Shown: positions 10,296 through 21,937 of the stretch, piece by piece
Numbering within the stretch: position 1 is the stretch's first letter
How the letters are laid out: each line of letters begins with the position of its first letter
DNA from: Grifola frondosa
Taxonomy: Eukaryota > Basidiomycota > Agaricomycetes > Polyporales > Grifolaceae
DNA: 64,000 bases
Direction: 5' to 3'
NCBI GenBank assembly: GCA_001683735.1
Contig: LUGG01000018.1
Span: forward strand, 496,001 to 560,000
The notes under the pieces: generated by a model
The model's database searches: none
What the model saw: only the letters and a program-made list of their open reading frames with translations
What the model was told of the DNA's origin: nothing
Program-made: the position numbers and the translations under genes

Positions 10296-12441
10296 CGAGA
10301 CAGAGGGATTTGTCGGGAAAGGTGGAAGAGGGTTTCAGGGGGAGGAGCTCACCGCCCGTCCTCCGGGTACTGTCACTCAATTCTGTTCGTCTTTTTCGGC
10401 CCGCCTTCCCACGTTTTTTCATTGGCCTTCGGCCACCGCATCTACTTACCAGCGCTAGCTCTGCGTTGTCTCTGGCGATTGCACCTCAGGCCTCAGGCCT
10501 CATCCTCCTGGCTTCCAGCTGGTGCTTGATTTTAGACTGCGTTATGCTGATGCTACGGTCACCATCGTCACTGCAACGGCCTATCTGCTTGTGGTACGCC
10601 ACCAGAGTCTAACCGCCGAAATGCTTTCGAGGTACCCTGAGTCAGCTTGCTGAATCATACATAATGCCCATATTTGCGACTTCAAGTATTAGTAGATGGT
10701 GAGTCAGGTTGCGCACCACCAACGGGAGGTCTCGCTGACGAGGTAGCGTCAGACTGACCAACAGTCATCGTCATCCCTTGCAAATGCCGGCGGGATATGC
10801 CCCACAGTCAAGGATTCGAATCCGGGAATCCCTGTTGGACGGACCTCTTTTGTCCCATGCGTCACGATGAAGTCGGTGGCGGTCTGTGGGGCCGCCGGGA
10901 AGTCAAAATCAAAACCGACGGAGCGCGCGGACCGTGAAGACAGCTCGTATCTTGTCCTTGGTATCACACCAGCTCGCGTATGTCAGGGAACCCCGGCCTC
11001 GATAGGGTTCTGTGTGGGTGCGTTGGATGTTGAATTGGATCACGCTCCGCCGTCAATATACTACACACCCACGATGATCCCCGAGCCGCTCTACTCCCCC
11101 CACCCCACCCCTCGCCGGGAACAGTACCGCTACTGCCCTGTCCGACGTCGCGTTGTGATAGTGATTGATGTCGTCACGGTCTAGAAAATCCTCAATTATT
11201 CTGAACTCGGGGTTCCAGCCAGTGTAAGTATCCGACTTATAATCCATGCACACCTAGATCGAGGACTGGAGCGGGAAGTCGTTCTAAAAGCTAATCCGGA
11301 ACGCTAGTGGACGCCGCGACATGTGCACACTTGGAGGTATCTCCCGACTTAAATTCGGATGCGTTCTATATCGCCGGCCCAGTCTAGGTTCATGACGCCT
11401 GGGTCGCATTGGAGGCCCCTCCCGAGTCGTACAGTGCAGGTCACTAAGAGCCGGCGCCTCCGTAGCGCCTTCCACAAGCCGCCGGAGGCCGCCAGAAAAA
11501 AATCTAGGACAGAACATGGCCAAAATATCCGTAATTCTGCATTTCCGAAAATCGCGGTGATTACGTAATCATTCAGATTTTTTGGACTCAAAAAAAAGTG
11601 CTCATATCTCACGCAATTATCAATGCGGAAAGTTAGAATATATATTGGTATATTATAACAGTACTAGAATATTGCTCTAAAGGCTGTTGGGAGTCTGACA
11701 CTCCCTATTTTATTATAAGTTGTATTCTCCTTCATGCAAAGGGATGGTATGATCACTAGGAAAGGGTAGCAAGGTCGGAATCGAGAATGGGGTGCTTCGG
11801 AGAACACTCAGGTGAAGTATTTGGGATGTAATCCACCTCCCTCTTTTGGTGGTCGGCTGTGACGGCACGCCACAATTGCCACTGATGGATTACCAGATAT
11901 GGTAACTCCGACTAGACTCCGCTTCAAATTCAGATTTTGGAGGGGTCAAATTTTTAGAACTTCGAATTTCGTGATGGGAGTGAGGTCATTTGAAAGCTGC
12001 AATCAATCCGAGTCGAATGGCGCTATTTTCAAGATAATTCAATATTCTTTCGGGTGACAGATACGATCACCATTTTCCCATGCCCGAGGTGTCGGTTTTG
12101 AGTGACTCACACTGTATTGATCCTTCGTGCTTCCTGACGAACGGGAAGGCGCGGAAATTCTATCGGCGCTTATATTACACCGCGTCTCGACGCGTCCCCG
12201 GATTGGTTACTCGCGATTCTAGACATTATCAACAGCTCCGATATTTAGGTGCAAGTATTCCATTGTGATATAAACAATATACAGTTCGTTGATATGGTTC
12301 TATGTAGTGTCCGAGTACGAATGCATTATCTACTTCACATTGGCTGTGTCCGATAGGTATCAATGCGCGTAATGGAACGTGAAGTCCGTGATCAGAAAGC
12401 ATGAGAAGTCGTCAGCGGCATAACATGTCGTAGCATGACGT
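10296..12441. other. 2.1 kb without a confident gene
   Basis: Minus-strand frames at 10,749-10,967 and 11,053-11,253 are coding-like (listed separately). From 11,600 the DNA becomes AT-richer and I see no coding signal up to the secreted-protein gene. Confidence 0.4.
10749..11253 (-). pseudogene. Possible gene remnant, unknown
   Basis: Two minus-strand frames look protein-like: one contains GWNPEFRIIEDFLDRDDINH (from 11,253) and the other FDFDFPAAPQTATDFIVTHG and ends in a stop at 10,749. A single clean splice joining them was not found: the intervening 100 nt contains stops in each frame. I do not recognise a domain. It may be the two ends of a small gene whose middle exon I missed, or a decayed copy. 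Confidence 0.25.
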
Positions 12442-13037
12442 TCACCATGTAAACATGGAGTTGCCGATAATGGTAAAGGTTGGACTCCAATTGCCTGAGT
12501 CTCCGAATACTGCAGCGCCTGTAAGCCAGCAGATCTTTCGGGGAGCGAACGTTGTACTCACCTACGACCCTGTAGTCGTCGGCGGGGAGGACCCACGGCA
12601 CGGTGACTTCGACCCTTCCATCGAACAGATCGAATTCCGAGGCGAGAATTACTGGAATAGACAAGTCAGTACATGACAGCGATCGCAGACCAGCACGAAG
12701 AACACACATGGAGTTGTAAGGTTCCCTTTCCTCAGCATGATTTGCCCATAATGATTGGTGACGTTCAGATGGGGTGTTTCCACATACCTGATCAACAGCA
12801 ATTGTCTGTGAGGAAAACAGCAACGAATCAACGGAAATGCGATACGCACCAAGTGACGTTATGCCGCTGGCCAGAGTACCACACAGTACCATTGTGGGGG
12901 TATAGGACTGGGGGATCATATACATCCCTCTTCTCAAGTTCGACTGGGGCCGGCGCGCCCAATGCGACCTGAGAGAACAGACCGAGGAAGGAGACGAAGA
13001 AAATAAGGAAGTTTGTGAAAATGACTTGAACCTTCAT
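12442..13037 (-). CDS. Secreted Kre9/Knh1-like small protein, copy 1
   Basis: Four exons, 13,037-12,850, 12,787-12,708, 12,651-12,562 and 12,509-12,442, join in frame to 141 residues with introns of 62, 56 and 52 nt. The first 28 residues are a signal peptide (hydrophobic FTNFLIFFVSFLGLF, cleavage near GAPAP). A Lys-Arg pair follows (ELEKRDVY), a likely Kex2-type processing site. The mature part matches the N-terminal beta-sandwich of Kre9/Knh1 and Ser/Thr-rich GPI-anchored wall proteins: YPHNGTVWYSGQRHNVTW, LRKGNLTTP, VEVTVPWVLPADDYRVV and GDSGNWSPTFTI. There is no hydrophobic tail for a GPI anchor, so it is probably secreted to the wall or medium. A paralogue with identical exon structure lies at 17.2-17.8 kb, and the MFS gene sits between them. 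Confidence 0.85.
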
Positions 13038-13094
13038 CGTTATGATGTGGTCTTTTAATGTTAGTACGTTGGAGGATCTGCCTGTGCCTTCCTT

Positions 13095-13101
13095 CTTTAT
13101 A
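13095..13101 (-). promoter_or_regulatory. TATA box of secreted protein copy 1
   Basis: TATAAAG on the minus strand about 60 nt upstream of the ATG at 13,037, a usual distance for a fungal TATA promoter with a short 5' leader. Confidence 0.5.
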
Positions 13102-13109
13102 GACGGGGG

Positions 13110-14610
13110 CGAAGGCTATGCAACACATCTTAGCCCGAGCTGGGTCCCATGAGCGGTCGTTGCTCATCATGATTCCGACGGAGCTCGTTGTTTACTTCGT
13201 TCTGAGAGGGACTAGCAAAGTCTAGACTGACCCATCGTGGTGGCAGTCGCCGGCGCTCGCCGGGTTGGACAGCTAAGACATACATAGTGTATATTCTACA
13301 GGAGTCCGTAGCTATCTGAATGGTATCGTTTACGAAGAATGCTATAGTCGCTATCCGGAAGCCAGCAGTGAAGCAGTAGTCCGGAACAGACTCAATGGGT
13401 CACCATATTTGAACAGAGCTTAAATGAATGAAACTCCAGATCTTACAGTACAGAAACTGTTGAAGCTTGGTGTCGGTATGACGTCTGAGGCGATGGACAT
13501 CCAGAATCGAGTAGAGAGGTAGTTTCTTGTTTCTTAAGAACTTATCAAGACAGCGGTGCACAGCTTTCGAGTAGAGACCTGCCATCGAAATTTCCTACTG
13601 GTCTCAAGGGAAAGTAGAAGCAGATAAAGTGATACAAGCCAGGGGGTTATTCAAAGACTGATTAATGTGGCTTGACCTCGGACAGACTGGTGACAATCCC
13701 AGGTCCATGAGTAAGCCAGTATGGCCATGATTGTGTTCGACTAAGAAATTGGAGAGTACGGTAGAATTGGATCGGATTAGTGGATCAGGCACGGTATCCT
13801 GACCGAAAGAGGTATGCAAACTACTTTATAAGGCAGGTTCAGGAAGTCACACGCGCTTCCGTTGTGTCGGCTCGATGAAACTTGTGTCCCTTCTTCTTGT
13901 ACCATAACTATGCCATAACTTGCAATCAGCTGCCATCCCCGCATATCACTACGCCTGACGTTTGACCGTATGTATATATACTTAGGACTATCTCCACGAA
14001 GCGTGGCTCGGAAGCACAGTCATATGATGCTTTTCGCTCAACAGTATTTATCCGAATCATGGAGAGGTGTACCGCATGAGGGCGAGTTTCCTCAAGATCA
14101 GGTCTCGGAGATCACTCGGCAGGGGAAAGGCTGGTCTTGTTTTAGTTTGTATATTCTACTTGATAACTCACGCACGTCGTCAGATTATCTTGCTGGGCTC
14201 TTCGACGGCGCAAGTCTCTATCCCTCCACTAATCCAATCTTAGCGTCGACAGATATGCCATTTGGACGCTCGCGGGCTTCCATATTCAATGATTGCGCTA
14301 CAGGGACCGCTTGGCCTGAAGATATTCTCGTTACGCAATTGTCGCCATCGTGCTTCTATGATGCGTGCTCAAGATATACCTCGCGCCCCTCACGAGCGTT
14401 CAAATCCCTATGGTGCAATATCCACCCATACTATCTCCATCCCATGATTGGCGTTACAGCACGTCCGCTTCTGGTGCGCAGTCAGCGTCGCAGGATATGG
14501 CGATTCAGGAACAGCCCAACAGATACATATTTACATGCGCGATCTCATGAGAATGGAGATAGCCTGCTTCTCTGGCTTGAGCCTCTCGCTCACGTAGCTA
14601 TCGTATCTCA
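13110..14610. other. 1.5 kb intergenic
   Basis: A 217-codon open frame at 13,970-14,623 runs into the MFS start, but it has no domain, no splice support and odd composition. I treat the stretch as the upstream region of the transporter. A TATATATA-like stretch occurs at 13,972-13,980, too far from the MFS ATG to be its core promoter. Confidence 0.4.
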
Positions 14611-16888
14611 ATGTCGAAGATGACCGCCTCTACTCTCGCAGAGCTACCTGCCAACACCAAGTTCGCATCATCGCGCGACCCGCTGTCCAGCACCTCGTCG
14701 ATCGACAAGGATGGCATCGGCAACTCCGTCTCTGAGCACACAGACTCGGGGCATGATCTGCTTCCTCCGGTCGATGAGAAGCCCCGCTTCACAGACTTGC
14801 TCTTCCACCGCAAGTCGAGACAGTCTGCGGACCTTGACGCCATTGCTACCCGTCGTAGTGTGTACGACGATCCGCACCTGGCGAAGCACTACTGGCCCAA
14901 GGACAGCTACGAGAACCTTCATAGGTTTGACCCTGATGCTCGATGGACGTTTCGGGAAGAGCGAGTGCGTGACTGCGCTGATTCTGAGCGATCGGTTGGC
15001 TCACACTCTATTGAATTCCAGGCACTGGTACGCAAGATAGACTGGCGAGTCATGCTTTGGGCGGCGATCAGCTTCTCCGCGGTATGTTTCTTTCTTAATC
15101 CACGCGAGCCTTCGCGCTGATCATTGCCTTCTATAGCTGAATATCGACCGCGGTAACCTGTCTCAAGCTAACACAGACAACTTTTTGCCTGATCTTGGGA
15201 TGACCACGAACGACTATAATATGGGGAACACGGTCTTTCGCGTAGCCTTCCTGGCGGCCGAGCTTCCAAGTCAGTTGGTTAGCAAGAAAGTGAGTTAGAC
15301 CGGCACCCTTGGCTATCATCTTTACAGTCGTTGAGCTAATTTTCTCGCAGGTTGGTCCTGATCGTTGGATCCCCACGCAGATGTGTTTGTGGTGTAAGTA
15401 CCACAGAGTGTCAGCTTGAACTTCAGTTGACGCAATCTACAATATTTAGCTATTGTGACCCTCGCCCAATTCTGGCTCTCCGGTCGCTCCAGCTTCCTCG
15501 TTTGTCGTGCCTTACTCGGATTTATCCAGGGGGGATTCATTCCAGACTTGATCCTCTACCTGTCTTGTGCGTGCAGCGTTTACATCAACTCGTTGCATTT
15601 TCGACTTATTACCTTGACAGACTTCTACACCAAGACAGAGCTCCCTATGCGACTTGCGCTCTTCTGGATTTCTTCCAACGTCTGCAGCATCGTTGCTAGC
15701 TTCATTGCTTACGGCGTCCTGCATCTGCGCGGCTACCTCGGCAGGGCGGGCTGGAGATGGCTCTTCCTCGTCGAGTACGTCGTATAAGAACATTACTTCC
15801 GTGTTATTACCCATGCCTTGCTGCCAAGAGGAGTACTCACATTAGCTATCGGCCTCATGACATTCTTTATGATGCCTCCATCTCCGACGCAGACGCGGAC
15901 GTGGTTCCGACCGAACGGCTGGTTCAACGAACGCGAGGAGACGATCGTCGTCTCGCGTGTCCTACGAGACGACCCGACGAAGGGTGACATGCATAACCGT
16001 GAGGGACTTACGATCAAGCGGCTCTGGACGGCTGTTTGCGACTACGATCTTTGGCCGCTTTACATCCTGTGGGTCCTCGTTTACTTTCCAACTTCCCTTA
16101 TGCACTAACACAATCTCATATTTAGCGGACTCATGTTTGGGATCCCTATAAGCCCTCCCGGTACTTATCTCACTCTCTCTCTGCGGAATTTAGGGTATGT
16201 CAGAGGACATACCTTGCTCGAATTGTTATTGACCGTCTCATCTTTCGAATGCTATAGCTTTGGCACCTTCACTACGAACTTACTAACCATCCCTTCCACG
16301 GTGCTCGGAATCGTCACCATGTTTCTGGTGACGCTGCTATCCGAGGCCGTGAACGACCGGGCAATCGTATCCATGTTGGAGGACATATGGGCGCTGCCGT
16401 TCCTCGTCGCGATCTACTGCCTCCCTGCAAACCCCAACCAATGGATCTACTACGTAACTACTTTCCCTATCCAAATCACGCTCACTTCCGCTCATCACGT
16501 TTCACAGGGCTTGGCGACGGCGCTGCTCTCCTACCCCTACACGCACCCTATCCAAGTCGGCTGGTGCTCGCGCAACTCCGGCGCCGTCGCCAGCCGCACG
16601 GTGAACGCGTCCCTCTACAACATGTTCGTGCAGGCGAGCTCCGTCGTCGCCGCGAACATTTACCAGCAGGACGACGCACCCCGGTACCGGCGGGGCAACC
16701 GCACGCTCATCATCATCAGCTGCGTGAACCTCGCGGTGCTGTACCCCGGGACGAAGCTGTACTACATCTGGCGCAACAAGCAGCGCGACCGCATCTGGAA
16801 TGCGATGACGCCGGAGGAGCAGACGCACTACCTGGAGACGACGACGGATGCAGGGAATCGCAGGCTGGACTTCCGCTTCGCGCATTAA
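14611..16888 (+). CDS. MFS transporter, DAL5 (allantoate permease) family
   Basis: Ten exons join in frame to 588 residues: 14,611-14,964, 15,022-15,081, 15,137-15,289, 15,351-15,393, 15,450-15,566, 15,621-15,774, 15,829-16,068, 16,126-16,194, 16,258-16,453 and 16,508-16,888. The last intron (54 nt) keeps frame and could be mistaken for coding. After a Ser-rich cytosolic N-terminus of about 120 residues come the 12 membrane spans of the anion:cation symporter group: [57 protein letters not shown] and [20 protein letters not shown], and the tail has [18 protein letters not shown]5 relatives import allantoate, ureidosuccinate, pantothenate, nicotinate or small peptides at the plasma membrane; the substrate is not readable. 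An in-frame ATG at 14,620 is an alternative start. No frameshift is seen. Confidence 0.92.
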
Positions 16889-17198
16889 GCGGAGTGTATT
16901 GATGCCACCGTTGCTACTTACGAATTATGACAGGAATGCCTGTATGATAGATGTTTACAACTTCTTTCATCACTAAAGTCCTCGGACTTAAGTTCATCAT
17001 TTTCAGCCCGTAGACGAATGGCTCCCACGAAACTTGAGTAATACTTATCATTATTGAGATTCGACTGCTCGTTATTATTTCCAAAAATCAAGATTGTCAA
17101 ATTGCGCCAGTCCATTTATCTGATGTCCGTTCAAACGCCGAACTCTCGCAATTGTCCTGTGTCCGCTGTGCCTGCAAACTTGAGAGACTCGGGTGAGT

Positions 17199-17803
17199 TC
17201 AGAAGACGGCAGGGCCTGTGATCGTGAATTGGGGACTGAAATTGCCCGAGTCGCCGAACACTGCACGTATCACACATAATAAATCAGGGAAATTCATTGA
17301 CTACCAGGAATGCAACTCACAAACAATGCTGTAATCGATGTCCGGTAAGACCCAAGGGACAGTCACTTCAATGCGCCCGAGGAGGATAGAAAAATTCGCA
17401 GCAAGGACCACTGCGAGCTCAAAGAGTCAGATGAGATGTATCAGCAAAGAAAACATGCACGGCGTACAAGGCGTGGAAAGATCCCCCTTCCTCAGCAGAA
17501 TTACACCCCTGGAGTTGGTGATATTGACCGGGGGTCAGAAACATCCCTGGGTACTTATGCGATCAGCCTCGACCCGATTACGATCGAGAGGTTTGCGAGC
17601 GCCAAAGGTGCGCACCAAGTAACATTATGATGTTGTCCGGTCGTCCACACCGTGCCGTTGTGCGGATAGAGCACAGGTGGGACATAGACATCGCGCTTCT
17701 GGGCGTTGTCCAAGATAGGGACAGCCCCGGTGAGGTGCGCGAAGAGACCGAGCAAGTACATGAAGAACAGGAGAGAAGTCGTAAAAAAGGTCGTCATGTT
17801 CAT
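17199..17803 (-). pseudogene. Secreted Kre9/Knh1-like small protein, copy 2 (one-base frameshift)
   Basis: This is a paralogue of the gene at 12.4-13.0 kb with the same four-exon plan: 17,803-17,616, 17,546-17,468, 17,410-17,321 and 17,260-17,199. First and third exons have exactly the same lengths as in copy 1 (188 and 90 nt). Exon 2 is 79 nt instead of 80, so the frame breaks at the G5 run 17,530-17,534 (C5 on the coding strand), between DVSD and VNITN. All other parts are intact: signal peptide, KRDVYVPPVLYPHNGTVW, LRKGDLSTP, IEVTVPWVLP and GDSGNFSPQFTI before the stop. Using a later acceptor at 17,509 would skip 13 residues and restore frame. The break may therefore be an assembly error, a real pseudogene, or bypassed by splicing. 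Confidence 0.7.
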
Positions 17804-17888
17804 TGTTCGGAGGAGTCGGACAGCGCAAGTCTGAGTCTCTGAATGATCGAATGCTCGATGGAGAGCATTTTCGACGCGACGCCATCCG

Positions 17889-17897
17889 CTTTATATA
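17889..17897 (-). promoter_or_regulatory. TATA box of secreted protein copy 2
   Basis: TATATAAAG on the minus strand about 90 nt upstream of the ATG at 17,803. Both paralogues thus keep a TATA promoter. Confidence 0.45.
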
Positions 17898-18245
17898 CGA
17901 GGACTCGCCAGGGTGCCGCTAGCCGGGTGAGAGGCCGCTAAATATATATTTAATAGCGGATGCGGCTCTGAATGGCAGCATATGCGCGGTTAGAAGGTTT
18001 AGAAGCACACTAGTCGTCAACTGACCGATATCCTTGTGATACCTTTTGGCCACGCTGTTTCATCTGCTGCAGCTGCCGTGCAATTACCGTACTTGCATGC
18101 ACGTGGCCGTGAAATGCAGATCTCTTCACAGACTCGATGGATATGTGGCACCATATCCTCATCAGATTGTTATAATAAACACTGGCAATATCTTATACAA
18201 TGCTGGAGAGAAGGAATACATGATACATGCGATTATAGGGTCTTG

Positions 18246-20675
18246 CTATGGTATGTATATCTTAGAGTAGCCTTCGACGCTATCGACCAAATAGGTGCTC
18301 AGTGAATGGTTCCATTTGAGAGAAGACATGACTGACCTTCGGCGACAGCATGGACACGAGTGCTTCGAAGGCTGGTGCACGAGACGCCAAGTTCTCGCGG
18401 CAATCGTCGCAAATAGCAAGGCATCTAATCCGAGGCCGCACACATAAGAGGACTGGTCGAAACCAAAGTACACCTACTCACCGACATGGCCAGCAAATGA
18501 TATCTCGCGGTTCGACAGTACATATCACACAGTTGCGCCGACTCTCCGCTGATGGATCGTCCTGGTTTGCAAGCGTGCTTTTCTCTTGTCGCCTCTGCAT
18601 GACATAAGAATCCCAATCTTCGACCGCATTCGGGCTCGTGGGTGGCGGGCCCCAGACACGAGTCGTTGGTAGCGACGACGCGTAAGCGGGGAAGAAGAAG
18701 TGTCGGTCATATGTGCAAGCAACAACGGTGCAGACGCAGATGTCGATGCGCGGTGGGAAAGGTCAGCATAGAGCTGGACAGTCTCGTCATCATCACGGTC
18801 TTCGTCAGACTCTTCGTCCGAAGTGCTGGGACTCGAGTCGTGTAGCAAGCCTGAGGTGGCGTCCTGTCCAGGATCAAAATCGTCCTCATCATCGCTCACA
18901 GGTTCCCCACGCAGGAACTGTTCATACGGATCGGCTTCAAGTCGAGAGAGGGCACCGCAGCTAAGTCGAATTTCTTGCAACCTTTTCCTTGTCCAAGCGG
19001 GTCGGCCGCTTGCCTCGCACATACGCTGAAAGCGAGCGCCACGCCCGCACGCATGCCCTCCACATGGAGATGAGGAACCTCGCGAGTGCCATATGCCACG
19101 CAATGTTCGCCACAGAATCCACCCAGAACTCTGCACGTGCCGTCTTGGCCTTCACGTCGCTAATCTCGTTTCTGAATCCACGCTTCGCCATCTTCCGCTT
19201 CCCGCGCACGTCGAAGGCAGGGATATGGACAACACACCCGAACGGTCGATCTCTACAGCACCGCGCTCCCGATCACGCGGTTGCATAGCTCCATTTTCAC
19301 TGGTGCTGGACACGCCACCGACCTCGTTTCCGAGCCCAATAACGCTGGTAGCCTCCATACTCGCAGTACCAAGGCGGAACAGCGCGACGCCGAAGTCCTC
19401 ATCCCACTTCGGCATCAGTGACTCGACGTGCCCAAAGAGAGGGTGAGTCACTGCGCCTTCAAGGAGCAGCTGCGTAAGGGCATTCAAAGCGATGGTGAGG
19501 ATGACGACAACGACAAGGCCCGACTCTACCACGCAGGGAATATAATTCGTCAGCGGGTAAGCGGGGGAATTGACCCAGACGACCGAATGGAAGTGGATCA
19601 GATTTAGCACCGCGCATATTGTGGTAGGAATCAGACGCTGTCTGGCCCATCGCTGCTTCACTTCAAGACAATGTATCATGTGAGCTAGATCACGCAATGT
19701 CAGCTGAACAACTTGAGTCTCGTGCAGGACGAACAACGCACTTGGAGAAGAGGAAGCATCATCGTGATAATTACGTGTTTGTCCGGTCTGGACGGAACAC
19801 CCTGGGTCTTGTCGGCATGAGTCGTTGGAGAGGAGTATATATAAAGCGTGAATGCGAAAGCAAACTGCAACTCGAATTAGATGGAATAATGGAGAGAATG
19901 AACGTGACGTACAAGATTGAAAGGAGAATTGTTGTTGTTCAGTCCCTCCATTCCGGTAGTTAGAGTTCCTATGCATAGGGCAAGACAGGCAGAAGTGAAA
20001 GTGAACCAGCAAATATCCTCCATCTGTTTCTGAGCGGCCCATTCACCGAGCGCCTGGAGCGATGCCCACTGCCACGATGGGAATAGATGAGAGGCCTGCA
20101 GCAGAATCACCAGCCAGATGACGAGGGCTTTTCCAAGCAAATAGATGGATGGTATACGAAAAAGCGACCGCGAGAATGTCGAGGACAGATCTATGGGAAA
20201 CAGCGAGGCGAAGAGTATGTGGCGGAACGAGTAGCGATTGCGATGCATGCGCGCGGCTTGCAGACGGTAAGCCAAGGGTCGACGCGGCGGTACAACGATG
20301 TTTTGGATGCGATTCAGAACAAATGCCTGATAAATTTAGGTGATGTTCCGGGAACACAAGTCTGTGGTTTCTGCTCACCATTGCAAACAGACCTATGAAA
20401 TATCCAGACGTCGCGAAGCCCCATGGACCCGGCAGCGTCACCGCTCCTGTGCCCGTCTCGAGCATCCGGGACCTGCGAGCACCCTCCGCGCTCGTAGTGG
20501 CATACGGAGGCCGTTGAAGCACTGGATCATCGCTGAGCACCTCGTCTAGCCGACGTAACCTAGCTAGTGCGCGGGAGGGAAGTGACAAGAAACGAGAAGC
20601 CAGACTCAAGCTGACGTTCATGAGAAGCGAGCGGTCTGAGGAGTTGTTCAGCAGGGCATCGGTGTCGGCCTGCAT
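18246..20675 (-). CDS. Multipass membrane RING E3 ligase, Asi1/Asi3-like
   Basis: Exons as read: 20,675-20,379, 20,326-19,913, 19,864-19,742, 19,703-19,301, 19,250-19,025, 18,960-18,482, 18,424-18,337 and 18,279-18,246. The start MQADTDALLNNSSDRS is the first ATG in frame. Several hydrophobic segments follow (ALVIWLVILLQASHLF, LIHFHSVVWV, GLVVVVILTIALNAL). Then come an acidic Ser-rich region (SDDEDDFDPG, SDEESDEDRDDDE) and a C-terminal RING: NCVICTVEPRDIICWPCR, CLAICDDCRENLASR, HSCPCCRR and the end VEGYSKIYIP. This membrane-plus-C-terminal-RING plan and tail resemble yeast Asi1/Asi3, inner nuclear membrane ligases that degrade misplaced proteins. Two single-base breaks occur, near 18,647-18,653 (upstream of WDSYVMQRR) and near 18,364-18,372 (inside the RING, before SKHSCPCC). 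The fourth intron is either 38 nt or, with another acceptor, 86 nt. Confidence 0.75.
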
Positions 20676-21937
20676 GGTGGTGATGGCATGAGAGAGGGGG
20701 GTGGAGAACGTCTCCAACGTTGGTGATCAACGGTCAATGGCAATGCGTTGTACTCTGGCCGATCATGCCGGTTCAACTTTATTCGGAGCTGTTCGGAGTT
20801 TCTGACATGTGTCGTGACTTGACGAACCACTTCGCCGAATCTGCAGCTGTACTTTGTGCCACATATGTTATTTCTTGTCGACAGTCTCATCTATAGTGTG
20901 ACGTTGGTATATTCGGCCTTGCAACCAGACGTTCAGACGATCCACGAAACTCGCGTATAATATCCTATTCATGTACAGGTCGCTTGTTATGGAGGCCGAG
21001 TAGCGCATGCTTTGATGTGCACTTTTCTCAGAAGGGCACAGTGATTTCCAACGTATGTATTCGTTTTGCTGAAGTTTGTAGCTTAACCAACAGGCACTGT
21101 ACGTACCACTCCTAATTGAACGGCACTGCATATATTTCGCGAATACTGCATTCTTCTCGTGTCATGGCAATGTCTGCACATAACAAAACCATCAACCAAA
21201 TTCGGGTGAGCAATATCAATGCATCACTACTTGAGCATGTCCCATATTAACTATCTCTCTAAGACTGGACGATATAAGGTCACAGACCCGCACGTTTAAC
21301 TCTCATCCTTACCCACCTACTCTCTGTACGGTCTATATTTCATTTTATACTCCCTGCACTGATGCAGTGTGGGCTATGGGCGTTGCTATGTAAGCGCAAT
21401 ACGGCTCCTTTCTTATAACTGAATCACGCTGCTCATCGTCGACACTCGGGACGATTTGCGCCACACGGATGCATCGGACTCTGCACGAATTTGCAAACCT
21501 TGTCCCGGAACATCTGTGAGCCACTGATGGTATCGTATTTCCTGAAATTCAATAGTTTGTGCTGCACAGTTCTTGTTGATGAAGCTCTCATATTTGTTAA
21601 CGTTTCTGCACAATCAGCAGAGAGCGGTCCTAGCAATATGAATATGGCTGTTAAGAATTCGGTCCTGACTGACAGGCCAGCGGACCGCCCTGGTTGAACT
21701 GCTTAAGTTTTCTGACCATCCACTTCTAGCACACGTACTCCAGAAATTGAATGTGTTGCGAAATTTGATGTCATCTATGTTGAAGTATTGCTCTTCGCTA
21801 TTTATGTTATTGTCGTTGTATATTATTAACCAGACTTCATATCTCAATTTAATATCTGCTACGAATGAATGTTGATTGAATTCTAACCACCCGTTAGATC
21901 TGCCGAGTTGTCTGTCTGTCCGTGTCGACGCGTCGCA
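20676..21937. other. 1.3 kb intergenic
   Basis: Only short domain-free frames occur. The stretch separates two divergently transcribed genes and probably holds both promoters, but no clear motif stands out. Confidence 0.4.

Noticed and set aside
13970..14623. 217-codon open frame just before the MFS gene
   Set aside because: It has no domain, no homologous feel and overlaps the transporter start; the composition is that of random open frame.
19302..19741. Single 296-codon minus-strand frame as a separate gene
   Set aside because: It is made of an exon of the RING protein plus intron read-through on both sides.
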